A stretch of 64,000 nt of DNA from Aradus depressus (GCA_963662175.1 OY759217.1:10728562-10792561); one strand, 5' to 3'; shown: positions 37,488 to 48,640, counted from the first letter of the stretch. The notes: generated from the letters alone by a model not told the origin. A program made the numbers and translations.

Positions 37488-37722
37488 TTAGTGGTTATGA
37501 CTCATGCCCGGGCTTTAACTATGTGGTTATATTGCATGGACATGAACCTGAATCACGGGCAAAAATTTTGCCTACCCTAAATTTTTATTCATGTAGGGTA
37601 GGGGTTCTTAACGAGTTCCTGACATAGTATAAGCTAGGGACCATCGCTTTACGTCCCATCCGAAGGACGGCATGCTTAAGTTTATTTGATCTCCTACATA
37701 AAATAAACGTAAGGGCCTCGGT
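37488..37722 (-). mobile_element. SINE family A copy 8 (antisense, no head)
   Basis: ATGACTCATGCCCGGGCTTT to AAGGGCCTCGGTTG; CTACCCTAAATTTTTATTCA and CATCGCTTTACGTCCCATCC are present, the tRNA head is absent. Confidence 0.75.
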
Positions 37723-37751
37723 TGTTCATTATATGGCACTCTATTTCAGTT

Positions 37752-38034
37752 AGTTCGTTATTTTGACTTATGCCCGGGCTTAACTACTGGGTCATATCCC
37801 CTCTTTCGTCACTGGTGGAGTGTACTGTGGAAGGCCTAAATTTTACCTACTAGTTTATTCATTGGAGTCTAACGAGTATCTGACTTCGCACAGGCTCGGG
37901 ATCATCGCTTAATGTCCCATACAAAAGATGGCGTGCTCATGTTTTTTCACTTCCCAGGGCCTCGGCTGGGTAACGAAACCGCGATCTTTTGCTCAGTAGG
38001 CTAGCACTCTACGTCTGAGTTACCTGCGCCCTCT
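37752..38034 (-). mobile_element. SINE family A copy 9 (antisense)
   Basis: Directly follows copy 8. ATGCCCGGGCTTAACTA through CATCGCTTAATGTCCCAT to head ACGTCTGAGTTACCTGCGCC. Confidence 0.75.
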
Positions 38035-38089
38035 CCATGGTATTGTTAGTTATAGTACTCTTTGTGGTATTGTTTTGAAGTACTGTATG

Positions 38090-38275
38090 GATGGGAAAAA
38101 AATGTTTCCAACGTTGCCAACATATCAAAATTGTGTACACTTTAACTGTTCTCCCGGAAACACTACACCTAAGTCGTGAAATGTTTTTTGAATTTTCGAG
38201 TGTTGAATTAAGTTTCGGAGAATGGATTCTGGGTATAGACAATGTAAACATAATTTTGTGATAATTGCGGTAATA
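38090..38275. repeat. locally duplicated segment, copy 2
   Basis: ATATCAAAATTGTGTACACT, AACTGTTCTCCC..GAAACACT, AGTCGTGAAATG, CGAGTGTTGAAT and GGGTATAGACAATGTAAAC recur in the same order at 40625-40810. Confidence 0.7.
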
Positions 38276-38702
38276 GCACCTTTAATTATTGTATGCCTCG
38301 CGGGAAATCATATGTTTATATCTGGATATAATGTCTGATAATTGCTAAATATAATGCCTGAAACAATTGATGAAAGAATTGTTTAAACTTCAACATTTTC
38401 AAATAAAATGTAAATGATACGGTGAGTGGTTATGTAGGATGTGCGGTGTGACCCGAATTTCTTGATTTCTCCCCAATTTGCTAACGCATCTTATTCAGCC
38501 TCATCTTCACATTATTTCTCTTCTGTATTTCAAGTTTTCAAATCCTAAATTGTTTTCGGAAAAAAACTCTTAATAAAATAAAAATATTGTACAACAATAT
38601 CGTTAGATTTCATTACTAGTTAGTAACAATTATAAACTGTATTTTTAGGACATGTAATATTTATTGATGATTATTTAATTCATTTTTATAGGTGAAAGAA
38701 GG

Positions 38703-41700
38703 ATGGACATTAAACAGGAACCAATGATCTTAGAAGATGAGACGTCCATCTGTTTCTGTAAGTATAATGTACATATGGGATAAACCGTCGAGTGAACTGA
38801 AAATTATTTTGACAATTGATTTGTCTAGTAAAAGGAAGGTTGATCAGGCTTATGGTCGAATAAAACAAACTTGAGGAATTTCTGCCAAGCTTTCGGCACT
38901 GAATGTACCTTCTTCAAGGCCAGTATTGACATACAATATAATATTATTACTGCGTTAATGTATGTAGAGAGTACATGACATAATTGTGACTAAACTAATA
39001 ATTAACATTAAATAATTTACATGAAAACAAATTGAAATATTATATTTAAACAGAAAACCATAAACAATACAAACTAATTATAACCTTATATCTCCTGAGT
39101 GATAATTTACAAACTCCAAAACAAATAATACATTTAAACAAAGAGAAGATTCTGAGCGAGCAGAAGTTTTAACATGGTAAAGTATATTATTTAAGGCAGC
39201 CATGCCAAAATGTGGTGTCACTTGTCAAATAAAGTATAAATATAGAAATAAATGAAATATAAATATAGAAATAAAACGAAAATCAAATTATAAAATATGG
39301 TTAAAAGGTTTGTAATAGTCATTCTGCCAGTATTCTAATTACTGAAGAGAGAAAAAGACAATTCCAAGCGAACGTCATTGAAGGTACACTCAGTGCCGAA
39401 AGGTGGGCAGAAATTCCTCAATTTTGTTTTATTCGACCACAAGCCTCATCTGGCGCCTTAAGGAAATAAAATACGTTGTCTTCCCACTGTTTTATTTTAG
39501 ACCAGAACCGGTTTTCAACGCAGCAGATGACAGTGCTGTGTGGGTGGGATGAACCACTGATGATGATGCTGTTGCGTTTTTTTTTTGTAATTCTAAATTA
39601 AAGTTTGAGACCTATTTTATATATTAAAATATGTTTTTTGTTGTACAGATTATTTTTTTATAATAATATTTTATAAGAAAAGGTCTCTGTCAAATGTTAA
39701 TTAACAAAAATTTCGAGCTAGACAAGTTTTAATAGATAAGGGAGAATTCAAACTTAATTTTAAAACAAAAACCAAAGAGGTGTTATGAAGTGTACTTTCA
39801 TGACAAAAATAGTTTATAAGAAAAGATCTGTTAGACGTTAATTAACAAAAAATGTCAGCCAGACACGTTTTTTCAAAAACAATACATTATTTACCATAGA
39901 TTGTGTAAATATTAAGCAGGTGTTTCAAAAAATGGATTCATTTTTTTTAGCCAATTTCAAAAATTTATTAAAAATAGCAATTAACAAATTTTTACTAGTC
40001 TGCTTGGAAAACATGTATAAAAAATGTTACGCCCGCCATTTTCACCTCTCAAGTTGTGTTCGATGGGGTACCCTTTAATGTATTCCAGATAACACTGCTT
40101 TATAGAAACTTCAAACCTTTTCTCTTGACAAGCAATAGCAGTTTAGACAATTTCATTGAAGCTATCTAGGAGACTTGAGGAAAACTATAAGTGCATTGAA
40201 ACTTGATGGGAATGCTGTGAGAGCGGAGTGTTTATTAAGTGCCCCATAAGCCACCTAAAATTCCACTTTGAACCTAATCGGAAAGTCCAAGTGTTCTTGC
40301 TTCAAATGAACATTAGGAAAATAAGAAAAAGTCTCAGTGTATGCTTAAGTGAATAGTTTCAGAATATTTTTAAATCTTGTTTTTGATAGGAGTCTCAATT
40401 TTTTTTTTTTTTTTTCTAACGGTAACTAATTGCATATTTTTTTTGTATTTCCAGATTTCAAAGAACACAATAACGATGTCAAAAAAGAACTAAGTGCCAA
40501 TATCAAAGAAGAACCCGAGTTGCTGATAGACGATAACTTCGGTGAGTCTGTTCTACTATAAACTATAACAATAACATCTTCCTATGTCTATTCCTATATG
40601 AAAATTCTACCTACCAGCGGTCTATAGACCTGGGCAAAATATCAAAATTGTGTACACTCAAACTGTTCTCCCAGAAACACTGGATTTGAGTCGTGAAATG
40701 TGTTTTGTACTCGAGTGTTGAATCAAGTTCCGGAGGATGGTGCCTGTGTATAGGCAATGTATACAACATCTTATGATAATAGCGTCTTTTATAAATGTAT
40801 AATAGCACTTTAATTCGTCTTGTCCCTACTTGTGTTTTCTTAATATGGTCATTGTTTTATGGTCAAAAAATAAGATAAATGGATCAGTTGTAGACTTCCT
40901 TACTTATGCATTCTACTATTCTACCTGCAATAATCAAAATTCAATTTATTAATTAGTTATTTGGCCATTCTCAGATTTTTATTATTCTAAAATTGAAGCA
41001 TACATATAATATATCTCAAACTTACGCCATCTTCTCCCCGACAACAAAATCTCGATTTATAATATAATACTACCGATCAGAAGGATATATTGATCCTAAC
41101 GAACAGGTTGTCGACATCTGATTATTTTGAACAGTTTTGTTCACTTTCTGCTCTTGATTTTTTTTATTAATTGTTTTTTATTAATCTTTATATAAAACTG
41201 ATTGTTACAATTCTCGGTCTTTCGAAGTCTACTGACGAATAGAGAACTGCAACGGTCTCTTGTCGAGCTCATATGAGATAATTGTATTAAATCTGCGAAG
41301 ATATTTCTATTTTTTTTTTGTTCATTTCTTATCAGGTCCTTTGATCATTTTAGAGATAGATTACATCAAACAATGTCAACTTAATGAAGAAGTCTCCAAG
41401 AAAAATGCGAAAGCATACATAATTGAATCAACATTAAATATATCAACGGGCAATATATGATAATATACACTCCCGGACAAATTTGAAGGATCATTTCAAT
41501 TTTTGGGTTTAATTCTTAAAAGTATAATTATTTATTTTTTTGAGATATGGAAAATGTTAAACGGAAAACAGAAGCCTATTTCCCGAACGTCCAGACGCGC
41601 CTTGACTCCCCATGGATACAACCAGACTATTGGATGTCACAGGTGCTATCAGGTCACGGCGACTTCAACGCCAATCTCTTCTTCTTTAAGAGGAAGAACA

Positions 41701-43622
41701 GCCCTGCCTGCTCGTGTGGCGGCGTCGAGACTGCGGAACACGTAGTCCTCGAATGCCCGCTATACGACGGGCCCAGGGCGGCGCTGATCCGCCGGACAGG
41801 TTCGTACCTGGGACTAGACCGGCCGGGACTGATGACGGAGGCTGGCTTTTGGTAGGTTCGTCTCCTCCTGGCGGAGAATCAAGAAAGCCTTCTAACCCGG
41901 CGCCGGGGGCCCCGCCAACCGCCAAAAAAAAAAAAGTTAACAAAGAAAAATTTCATAAAAACAAAATTTCGAAAAAAATTTCGTAACTGGTGTTCCCTCC
42001 CCTAGCTTGAATGACTGCTGTCATTCTTCTGGGCATTCTCCTGATTAAGTTTTGAATTACTTCTTCCGGTGTATTTTCCCACTCTTGAAGCAAGAAGTTC
42101 CGCAAATCCTCTGAATTTTGTGGCTGTCGTGTTCTGACGAGTCTTGCAAGCATGTGCCAGACATGCTCTATGGGGTTCATGTCTGGACTTCTTGCGGGCC
42201 AGTCCATTGCCACAATTTGAACTTCACGAAGGTACTGTTGAACGACACCTGCAACATGGGGTCGGGCATTGTCGTGCATCAAAAGAAATCGAGGGCCGAC
42301 AAACGGGGCGAAGGGCATCACATGAGGTTCTAGGATCTCATATACTTGGCAGCAGTTAGTGAGCCATGACCAATGAACACTTACTCCATAGAGGCGTTTA
42401 AATTTACGCCTCCCCACACCATGACAGAGCCTCCGCCAAAACTGATTCACGGTTAAAAATTACAGGGAGTTAATCTTTCGTCCGGCCTCCTCCACACCCG
42501 TTCACGTCCATCTGGAGACCTTAGCCAGAATCTGGACTCATCTGATCATTGATTTGATTATTGCTACAGTATTCGCTGAATTTAATCTACACTCACGGAC
42601 AAAATTAAGTGATCCTTTAATTAAAGAAAAGCCAGTTTTTAAATCCATATTGGTAAATCAACATTCAAGGAAGATAGAGGATTATAGCAAACATACTCGT
42701 GAGGGAAATAAACAATAAACCCATTATAATTACAACAATTAAAGGATCACTTAATTTAGTCCGTGAGTGTAGATTAAATTCAGCGAATACTGTAGCAATA
42801 GTCAAATCAATGATATTTTAATGACGGGGGTATAAACAAGATAGGTTTATATGTAAATATGTTTTAGTTATAACAAAAATGTATGAATTAATACAGCTGC
42901 TTCATATAATATTATATTCTTCTGTTTCAGGTGAAACTGTTGGCTCTATGTGGATGGTGTGTTTTCACTGTGGTCATATGTCAGTCAATCTAGGCAGACT
43001 TAGGAAACACATTGTTTGGCAGCATATAAGAGCCGTCCCTCCACAATTGAACATAAGTTCGAGATCGGATGACAATAACGCAACGACAGGAAATGTGCGT
43101 AAACCGTTCCAATGCTCATTCTGTAGCCACACTTTTAGACATCAAGGGGGTTTGAAAATGCATATTTTGATTCATAAGGGAGAGAAACCATTCCAATGTA
43201 AGTTGTGCAGCTACAGTTTTAGACAAGCTGGTCATTTGAAGACACATATGTTGATTCATAAGGGAGAGAAACCTTTCCAATGTAATTCGTGCAGTTACAG
43301 TTTTAGAATGTCTAGCAATTTGAAGAGGCATATGTTGATACATAAGGGTGAGAAACCTTTCCAATGTAACTTGTGCAGCTTCAGTTTTAGACAAGCTGGT
43401 CATTTGAAGACACATATGTTGATTCATAAGGGAGAGAAACCTTTCCAATGCAAGTTGTGCAACTACAGTTGTAGACAATGTGGGAGTTTGAAGTCGCATA
43501 TGTTGATTCATAAGCGAGAAAAACCTTTGCAATGTAAGTTGTGCAGCTACTGTTGTAGACAATCTGGCCATTTGAAGAGGCATATGTTAAAACATGCTGG
43601 TGAAAATATTTTCCAAAATTAG
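38703..43622 (+). CDS. C2H2 zinc finger protein, 7 fingers (3 exons)
   Basis: Coding exons are 38703-38757 (MDIKQEPMILEDETSICF), 40455-40541 (KEELSA-type acidic linker, NIKEEPELLIDDNF) and 42931-43622; joins are phase 1, total 277 residues. The first exon begins after acceptor TTTTTATAG at 38691 with a short leader, so an upstream non-coding exon exists. The last exon holds one diverged finger (CFHCGHMSVNLGRLRKHIVW..H), a spacer, then six tandem fingers FQCxxCSYSFRxxxxLKxHM with HKGEKP linkers. The KQEP/KEEP stretches are common in insect zinc-finger arrays and resemble SUMO acceptor sites. It is a predicted nuclear DNA-binding protein. The fingers are very alike, suggesting recent internal duplication. 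Intron 1 holds a fold-back element, intron 2 a Tc1 wreck. Confidence 0.88.
38842..39452. mobile_element. fold-back element, subfamily F2, Penelope-like ends
   Basis: The left end GGCTTATGGTCGAATAAAAC AAACTTGAGGAATTTCTGCC recurs inverted at 39380-39450. Near each end the outward strand reads TGAAG(A)AGGTACA..CAGTGCC then GAAAG. The interior matches 61323-61676. It lies in intron 1 of the C2H2 gene. Confidence 0.75.
40625..40810. repeat. locally duplicated segment, copy 3
   Basis: Same order of shared strings as copy 2, about three quarters identical by eye; in intron 2 of the C2H2 gene. Confidence 0.7.
41465..42545 (-). pseudogene. Tc1/mariner transposase remnant, with nested LINE
   Basis: The minus strand from 42545 to about 41980 encodes transposase: SDESRFWLRSPDGRERVWRR, stops, ISFGGGSVMVWG, then an open 165-codon part with the second catalytic Asp in LLMHDNARPHVA and the RSPDMNPIEHVWHML motif. 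The N-terminal DNA-binding half is absent and there are in-frame stops near 42460, so it is dead. ACACTCCCGGACAAATTTGA at 41468 is the outer end, matching the ends at 42590 and 42770. A LINE fragment splits the element. Confidence 0.8.
41560..41935 (+). mobile_element. LINE 3'-end fragment, copy 2, with A tail
   Basis: Encodes FFFKRKNSPACSCGGVETAE HVVLECPLYDGPRAALIRRT, the Cys/His knuckle of a non-LTR polymerase end. It terminates in GCCAACCGCC plus an A run near 41922-41934. Its GC content is far above its surroundings. It is inserted in the Tc1 remnant. Confidence 0.75.
42543..42818. mobile_element. large palindrome containing Tc1-type ends
   Basis: Both arms carry ATTGATTTGA.TATTGCTACA, GTATTCGCTGAATTTAATC and then TACACTCACGGACAAAATTA AGTGATCC; the inner part 42590-42773 is a MITE-like unit. 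The pairing extends outside the transposon ends. Confidence 0.8.
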
Positions 43623-43804
43623 GAAACACATTATTCTTAGAGCATATAAAAGCCAAGCCTGAGTTGCTGAAGATGTAGCCGAGAATGAATGCCTTGTAGA
43701 AGGTATTAAATAAGTAGAACCTCTGTTGGAAAACATGAAATTCATCAACATGAAATTATGTTGGAAACTTCGCATCGATTTTTTTATGGCCGACATAAGG
43801 CTTC

Positions 43805-43962
43805 ATTTGGTATGAAGCAGGTGAACAGAGCGTTGTGAGACTTGAACTGAGGCGATGAATGTCGTGTAATCCGTTCTGCTTCAGTTGGCATGAAGCAGGT
43901 GAACAGAGCGTTGTGAGACTTGAACTGAGGTGATGAATGTAGTGTAATTCGTTCTGCTTTGT
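43805..43962 (+). repeat. tandem duplication, 78-bp unit x 2
   Basis: TATGAAGCAGGTGAACAGAG CGTTGTGAGACTTGAACTGA and the following GATGAATGT.GTGTAAT.CG TTCTGCTT occur twice, offset by 78, with few differences. It lies in the 3' flank of the C2H2 gene. Confidence 0.9.
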
Positions 43963-44306
43963 AACAGAAAATGTTCGAGAGGTCTAAATAAGTGTATACA
44001 TTTTATAAATCCTCATTATAATATTTTATCAACAATGCTGCACTTGACAGATTTATAAATTAAAAAATATAGATAGATAGATAAACTTTTTTATTGCACA
44101 AAAGATTACAATCCTCATGGCAATGAGTGGGTTTTTTTTTCACAAAATAAATAACAAAAGAAGTGTAAATGAAACAATTCGAAAATTATATAAAACAAAA
44201 AAAAACACATGAATAAATAAAAAAAAAAAAACATACTACATGTATAAATAAATAAAGTAATAATAATAAAAACAAAAAATATATATCTCCATCTTACAAG
44301 CACAAA

Positions 44307-47300
44307 TTAAATTAGATTATTCTTTATTTTTAAAGCAACCGAAAAAAATAAAAATAAATCGTTAATTTCTCTAACTTTTAAATTATTTAAAATATGTACA
44401 AATGTTTCTGAGTTATATTCTGGTCTATTGGTGAGATGATTATGGAGAAATGCTTGCCTGGGGATACACAAGGCGGGACAATTGAGCAAAAAATGTATGA
44501 GATCATCCTTCTCATCTAAGGTACAGAGCCTGCAGACACTTTCAGGACAAAACTCATACCTAAGCCCTCCAAGTAATATTCTAAAATTTTTATTGGTATT
44601 GTGGAGACGGATTTGAGTTAGAAGTCGGAGTTTTTCAATATGGCAGTTTATTGAAAGATAGCTTTCCTGAGGTCCTAAAGCACTGACCAATCGGTAGAGA
44701 GAGTTGTATTTAGAATTTACTATTGAATTTATATCGAGACAGACCAGATGATTCCTCATAGCTGCTACCAAATCACCACGGAGGGGCCGGATATCAGAAA
44801 TATAGGGGCCGTCCAGAAGGTGGTCAGCCCCGATCAAGGCCAGGTAACACCTGAGTTGGGTGACCCAGTTGAAGGGCAAAACAAAGTTTCGGCTGAGTTG
44901 GGCAAGGCGAAGGTAACAGAGTCTTGGGAGACGGTCCTCCGACATGGCCAGGAGTTTCTGCCACCAGCCCAACATCCTGCTGAATATCTTCACTTTAGTG
45001 TGAACCCGGCCTGTTTCCATTCTAACATAGGCGCTGGGGGTGCTCACTGGAAGCCCTAGAACTGACTTAAAGAAGCCCAGCTGACCCCGCTCAACTACCT
45101 CCACGTACTCACATCCCCAAACCTCGGACAAGTATAGAAGTACACTCTCAGCTATCGAGTCGAAAAGGTAGCATTTCGCCTCCCAGGAATCAGATCTCGT
45201 GGATCTTAACAGGTTCATTACTGCCGAATTTCCCGCTGCCAATTTCCCCAAAAAATGATTGGAGGCGGCGCGAAATTTGCCGGAGGAAGAGAATGGCACA
45301 CCCAGATATGTGAAACTATTTACCAGGACCAGCTTAGTCTGTTGGTAATAGAGCCCCCTCATCCTGGCCAACCTTCCAGCTTTACGAAAAGGAACCAAGA
45401 AAGTTTTGTCGGTGTTAACAGTAAGAGAGTTGATCTGACAGTACTCGTTCAGAAGATCTAAATTACGCTGGGCTTCGCTCCAGGAAGAAGACAAGATAAC
45501 GAGGTCATCCGCGTAAAGGAGGATAACCAAGTCCCTACTGCTGTCAATGTTAACTCCCTTCGCACCGTTAGTCACAAAAAATTGAACAATGTCAGATGTA
45601 AATAGAGCAAAAAGAAGAGGACTCAGAATTTCTCCCTGCAGAACCCCCTCAGAAATTTGTATCTCTCCTGATGTTCCGGCGCCCTCTGAGATAACCAAAG
45701 TAGCTTTATCATACAAATTTTTCAACAGTCTCAGTATTTTCCCACTTATACCCAACTGATGTAATTTACTCCACAGCTTGTCGTGGGAGACCGAATCGAA
45801 AGCCCTCTTGAAATCAACAAAAATCCCTAGCACCTTTCTTTTCTCGAGTCTCAGTTGGATGTTGACTGCGGCTGCCAGGGTGAACACTGCGTCTCGACAC
45901 CCCCTCCCACTCCTGAATCCCATCTGCTCCTCGGGAATAACACCATTCTCATCCGCCCATTTAACTAACCTATTATTAACAATAGACGTAAATAATTTAG
46001 TAATAGAATTAAATATTGCAAGCCCTCTATAATTACCAGGATCAGTTGTTTCACCTTTTTTATGAAGCATTTTCATCTTAACTTTGCACCACTTATCGGG
46101 GAATTCCTCACTATGCCAGATTTTATTAAACAAATTTAGTAGGTAGTGGGTCCAAGAAGAGTCGAAATACTTAAAGCACTCATTAGGAACTAGATCCAGA
46201 CCGGCTGCTTTGTTATTTTTGCTGCTCCCTATACTCGATAACAGCTCTTCTAAAGAGATGTCCTTATCAAGAAATGGGTGATGGTGGCTGAACAACAAAC
46301 TGTTATTATATAACTTCGGAGGCATGATAGAGACATAATATTCTTCCCACTGTTCAACAGAGATTGGACAGTTAGTTGTTTTGTTCTTTCTAAATTTTTT
46401 GATAGTTTGCCAGAATTCCGAGGGGTTCCTTACGTTTCTCAAAGCGGTTTTAACAGATTCAAAAAATTCAGATTTACATTTCTTAATTATTCTTCTATGA
46501 TTCGTTCTGCAGTCGACATATAACTTCATTGACTCACGACTAAAGTTATCATTACGACAGAGCTTATATAACTTATTAACTTCTTTTTTTGCATTCTTAC
46601 ATTCTTTTGAATACCAAATATTTTCATTTTTATAACCGTTATTTACAGTAATAGACTTAATTAAATCGGCTTCTATCATCGCATTTAAAACTGATTCGTA
46701 CAACTTATTACAAAGTTCCAAAGTAGAGTCGCTATTATAGTAGATATTGCTATTATTTTTTAATAATATTTGGAATTGAGACAGGCTTGATTTATTTCTA
46801 GAGACAACTTGTAGGTTTCGAACAGAAATTGACTTAGCTGAAGGTCTGAACATTTCATCGGAACAAAAGACTAGATATAAACAACAAAAAAAATGATCAG
46901 AATAATTCGATAAATTGATAATTTTGAAATCATTAATATAATTTAGAATACCGACAGAGGCCCAAACAAAATCTACAAGACTACATCCTCTGTCAGAGAA
47001 ATAAGTTAAATTAGCTGGGGAATCGCTGATGGACCTACCATTACAAGCAAATAAGCCCAGTTGTTCCATTATACCTACCAACTGACTACCTCTGGTATTA
47101 ACTTCCTTATCAAATGAGGATCTAAACCCAGTCAACACAGAACCCTCAAAAATCTCATTATCCATTACATTCAAATGACCAATCCGGGCGTTAAAATCAC
47201 CCCCAATAACAAAACTACAATTAACATGCATGGACACAAGATCGGTGAGAAGTTCGGAGAAAGACGTGAGGAGAAGATGGCCATCCTTGCTAGGAGGGAA

Positions 47301-47633
47301 GTAGACGGTGCCGAGCACCAGGTGGATGTTGCCAAGTTGGAGTCGCAAGATGAGCCAGCCAGGATGAGAAGAGAGGACCCGGACAGGAGAACTCAGATCT
47401 CTTCTGACCAGCACCATGAGTCCCCCACTCCCCCTACCTCGCGAGTGTTCTTTTGTCGCAAGACTGAGGTAATGGTCATAGTCCTTGAGGTATCCCGGAA
47501 GAGTGACAGTCTCGCTGGTTAGCCACGTCTCACACAGGCAGATTATACTCTTCTTCAGTAGATCGTCTGTCTCTGAAGGTGACAAATTATAGAGGGTAGA
47601 GAAGCCATATAAGTTCCAAAATCCGATTTCCAA
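44307..47633 (-). CDS. LINE ORF2: endonuclease and reverse transcriptase
   Basis: About 1108 codons. The N-terminal APE-type endonuclease has FWNLYG, CETW (Glu near 36), GGDFNAR (near 145) and SDH (near 246). The reverse transcriptase covers about 470-760 with FVDFKRAFDSV, GVLQGEILSPLLFALF and the catalytic YADD near 708. A terminal Cys/His knuckle is CRLCTLDEKDDLIHFLLNC. The protein copies its own RNA at a nicked target. The frame opens upstream, overlapping the end of ORF1, and has no ATG before the endonuclease motifs; the first codon here is TTG. It is in the -1 frame relative to ORF1, so it is probably made as a frameshift fusion. Confidence 0.93.
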   Translation of the reverse strand: MEIGFWNLYGFSTLYNLSPSETDDLLKKSIICLCETWLTSETVTLPGYLKDYDHYLSLATKEHSRGRGSGGLMVLVRRDLSSPVRVLSSHPGWLILRLQLGNIHLVLGTVYFPPSKDGHLLLTSFSELLTDLVSMHVNCSFVIGGDFNARIGHLNVMDNEIFEGSVLTGFRSSFDKEVNTRGSQLVGIMEQLGLFACNGRSISDSPANLTYFSDRGCSLVDFVWASVGILNYINDFKIINLSNYSDHFFCCLYLVFCSDEMFRPSAKSISVRNLQVVSRNKSSLSQFQILLKNNSNIYYNSDSTLELCNKLYESVLNAMIEADLIKSITVNNGYKNENIWYSKECKNAKKEVNKLYKLCRNDNFSRESMKLYVDCRTNHRRIIKKCKSEFFESVKTALRNVRNPSEFWQTIKKFRKNKTTNCPISVEQWEEYYVSIMPPKLYNNSLLFSHHHPFLDKDISLEELLSSIGSSKNNKAAGLDLVPNECFKYFDSSWTHYLLNLFNKIWHSEEFPDKWCKVKMKMLHKKGETTDPGNYRGLAIFNSITKLFTSIVNNRLVKWADENGVIPEEQMGFRSGRGCRDAVFTLAAAVNIQLRLEKRKVLGIFVDFKRAFDSVSHDKLWSKLHQLGISGKILRLLKNLYDKATLVISEGAGTSGEIQISEGVLQGEILSPLLFALFTSDIVQFFVTNGAKGVNIDSSRDLVILLYADDLVILSSSWSEAQRNLDLLNEYCQINSLTVNTDKTFLVPFRKAGRLARMRGLYYQQTKLVLVNSFTYLGVPFSSSGKFRAASNHFLGKLAAGNSAVMNLLRSTRSDSWEAKCYLFDSIAESVLLYLSEVWGCEYVEVVERGQLGFFKSVLGLPVSTPSAYVRMETGRVHTKVKIFSRMLGWWQKLLAMSEDRLPRLCYLRLAQLSRNFVLPFNWVTQLRCYLALIGADHLLDGPYISDIRPLRGDLVAAMRNHLVCLDINSIVNSKYNSLYRLVSALGPQESYLSINCHIEKLRLLTQIRLHNTNKNFRILLGGLRYEFCPESVCRLCTLDEKDDLIHFLLNCPALCIPRQAFLHNHLTNRPEYNSETFVHILNNLKVREINDLFLFFSVALKIKNNLI

Positions 47634-47653
47634 TGGGTCAAATAAGTTAGGGG

Positions 47654-48640
47654 TTAAGCGTTTTTTGGGAGAGAGTGTGTCCTTGGCCTTAAAAAAGGTT
47701 CAATGGAATGAGCCTTCACATTCTTCAGTTTCCTCTTCTTAGATGACGAGGTAGCTCTGAGAGAGGATTGGCCTCTGGATGGGATGTCCGAGTCCACTGT
47801 ACTCTGATCAATGTCTTCATCTGACAAGGCAGAACTCTCAGCCTCCTCCTGATTAGAAAATACCAAAAAATCGGTATCCCTTCTTATTAGAACACGATTT
47901 GATCCGTCGTCTTTATGTGCAAAAATGTTGTTGTTTCTACACCATAAATACTTAAATTTTCCTTTCTTCTGCAGCTCTTTCCCCACTTTGTATAATTTGT
48001 AAGAAAATTTGTCCATATCCTCATTGACGTAAATTGGAACGGGGGGGTCAATGGATGCCCCAGAAAAAATTGAACTATTTAGGCTTTCTCGGTTGGCTCT
48101 TGCTAATTTTAGAAAGTCGAACTTGTCGGAGTATTTAATGAAGGAGAAAATAACAGTAGATCTGACACCCTCTCTACTTAACCTATAACAGTTGTCTATT
48201 TTATCAGTATTCAGATTGAAACCCACTATTTTTGCAATTTTACTGACAATATTGGCAGGTTCTTCACAGATATGGTGAGGGATATTTGTTATTCTCACCC
48301 CATAATGTCGAACCTCATCAAATTGTGATTTAACAATTTTTATTTCTTTGCTTAAAATATCATGTTTTCTTTTTAACTTAGCAAAATCCATTTTAAGAGA
48401 CGAGAGGTCTTTATTAATTTTTTGAAAACCAGACGATATCTCCTCTTTAATAGATCTAACGTAACTGACCGCTGCCTCACTTTCGTTTTTAAACTGAGCT
48501 ACGTCTTTCTTTACGGCCTCAATACAGTTAAACATCTCCTCCATCCGCTGAAGGAATGAGGCAGGTATCAGGAGGGGAACTGCCCCTCCCACCATCTCCC
48601 CTCCGTCCGCCCCACCATGCAGCTCCTTAACTTTAGACAT
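47654..48640 (-). CDS. LINE ORF1: coiled-coil nucleic-acid-binding protein
   Basis: 328 codons. A coiled coil spans about 30-110 (LQRMEEMFNCIEAVKKDVAQ..., LKRKHDILSKEIKIVKSQFD). A folded middle follows, RRHYGVRITNIPH-like and VGFNLNTDKIDNCYRLSREG, of the type found in insect LINE ORF1 and baculovirus FP-like domains (family recalled, not searched). The C-terminus is acidic then basic (SSSKKRKLKNVK). It should package element RNA. It ends at TAA 47654-47656, six bases after an A-AAA-AAC heptamer. Confidence 0.85.
   Translation of the reverse strand: MSKVKELHGGADGGEMVGGAVPLLIPASFLQRMEEMFNCIEAVKKDVAQFKNESEAAVSYVRSIKEEISSGFQKINKDLSSLKMDFAKLKRKHDILSKEIKIVKSQFDEVRHYGVRITNIPHHICEEPANIVSKIAKIVGFNLNTDKIDNCYRLSREGVRSTVIFSFIKYSDKFDFLKLARANRESLNSSIFSGASIDPPVPIYVNEDMDKFSYKLYKVGKELQKKGKFKYLWCRNNNIFAHKDDGSNRVLIRRDTDFLVFSNQEEAESSALSDEDIDQSTVDSDIPSRGQSSLRATSSSKKRKLKNVKAHSIEPFLRPRTHSLPKNA
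47660..47666 (-). promoter_or_regulatory. -1 ribosomal frameshift heptamer (predicted)
   Basis: In the ORF1 frame the minus strand reads CCA AAA AAC GCT TAA, so A AAA AAC has the X XXY YYZ form. A -1 slip continues AAA AAA CGC TTA ACC, which is exactly the ORF2 frame. Confidence 0.65.
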
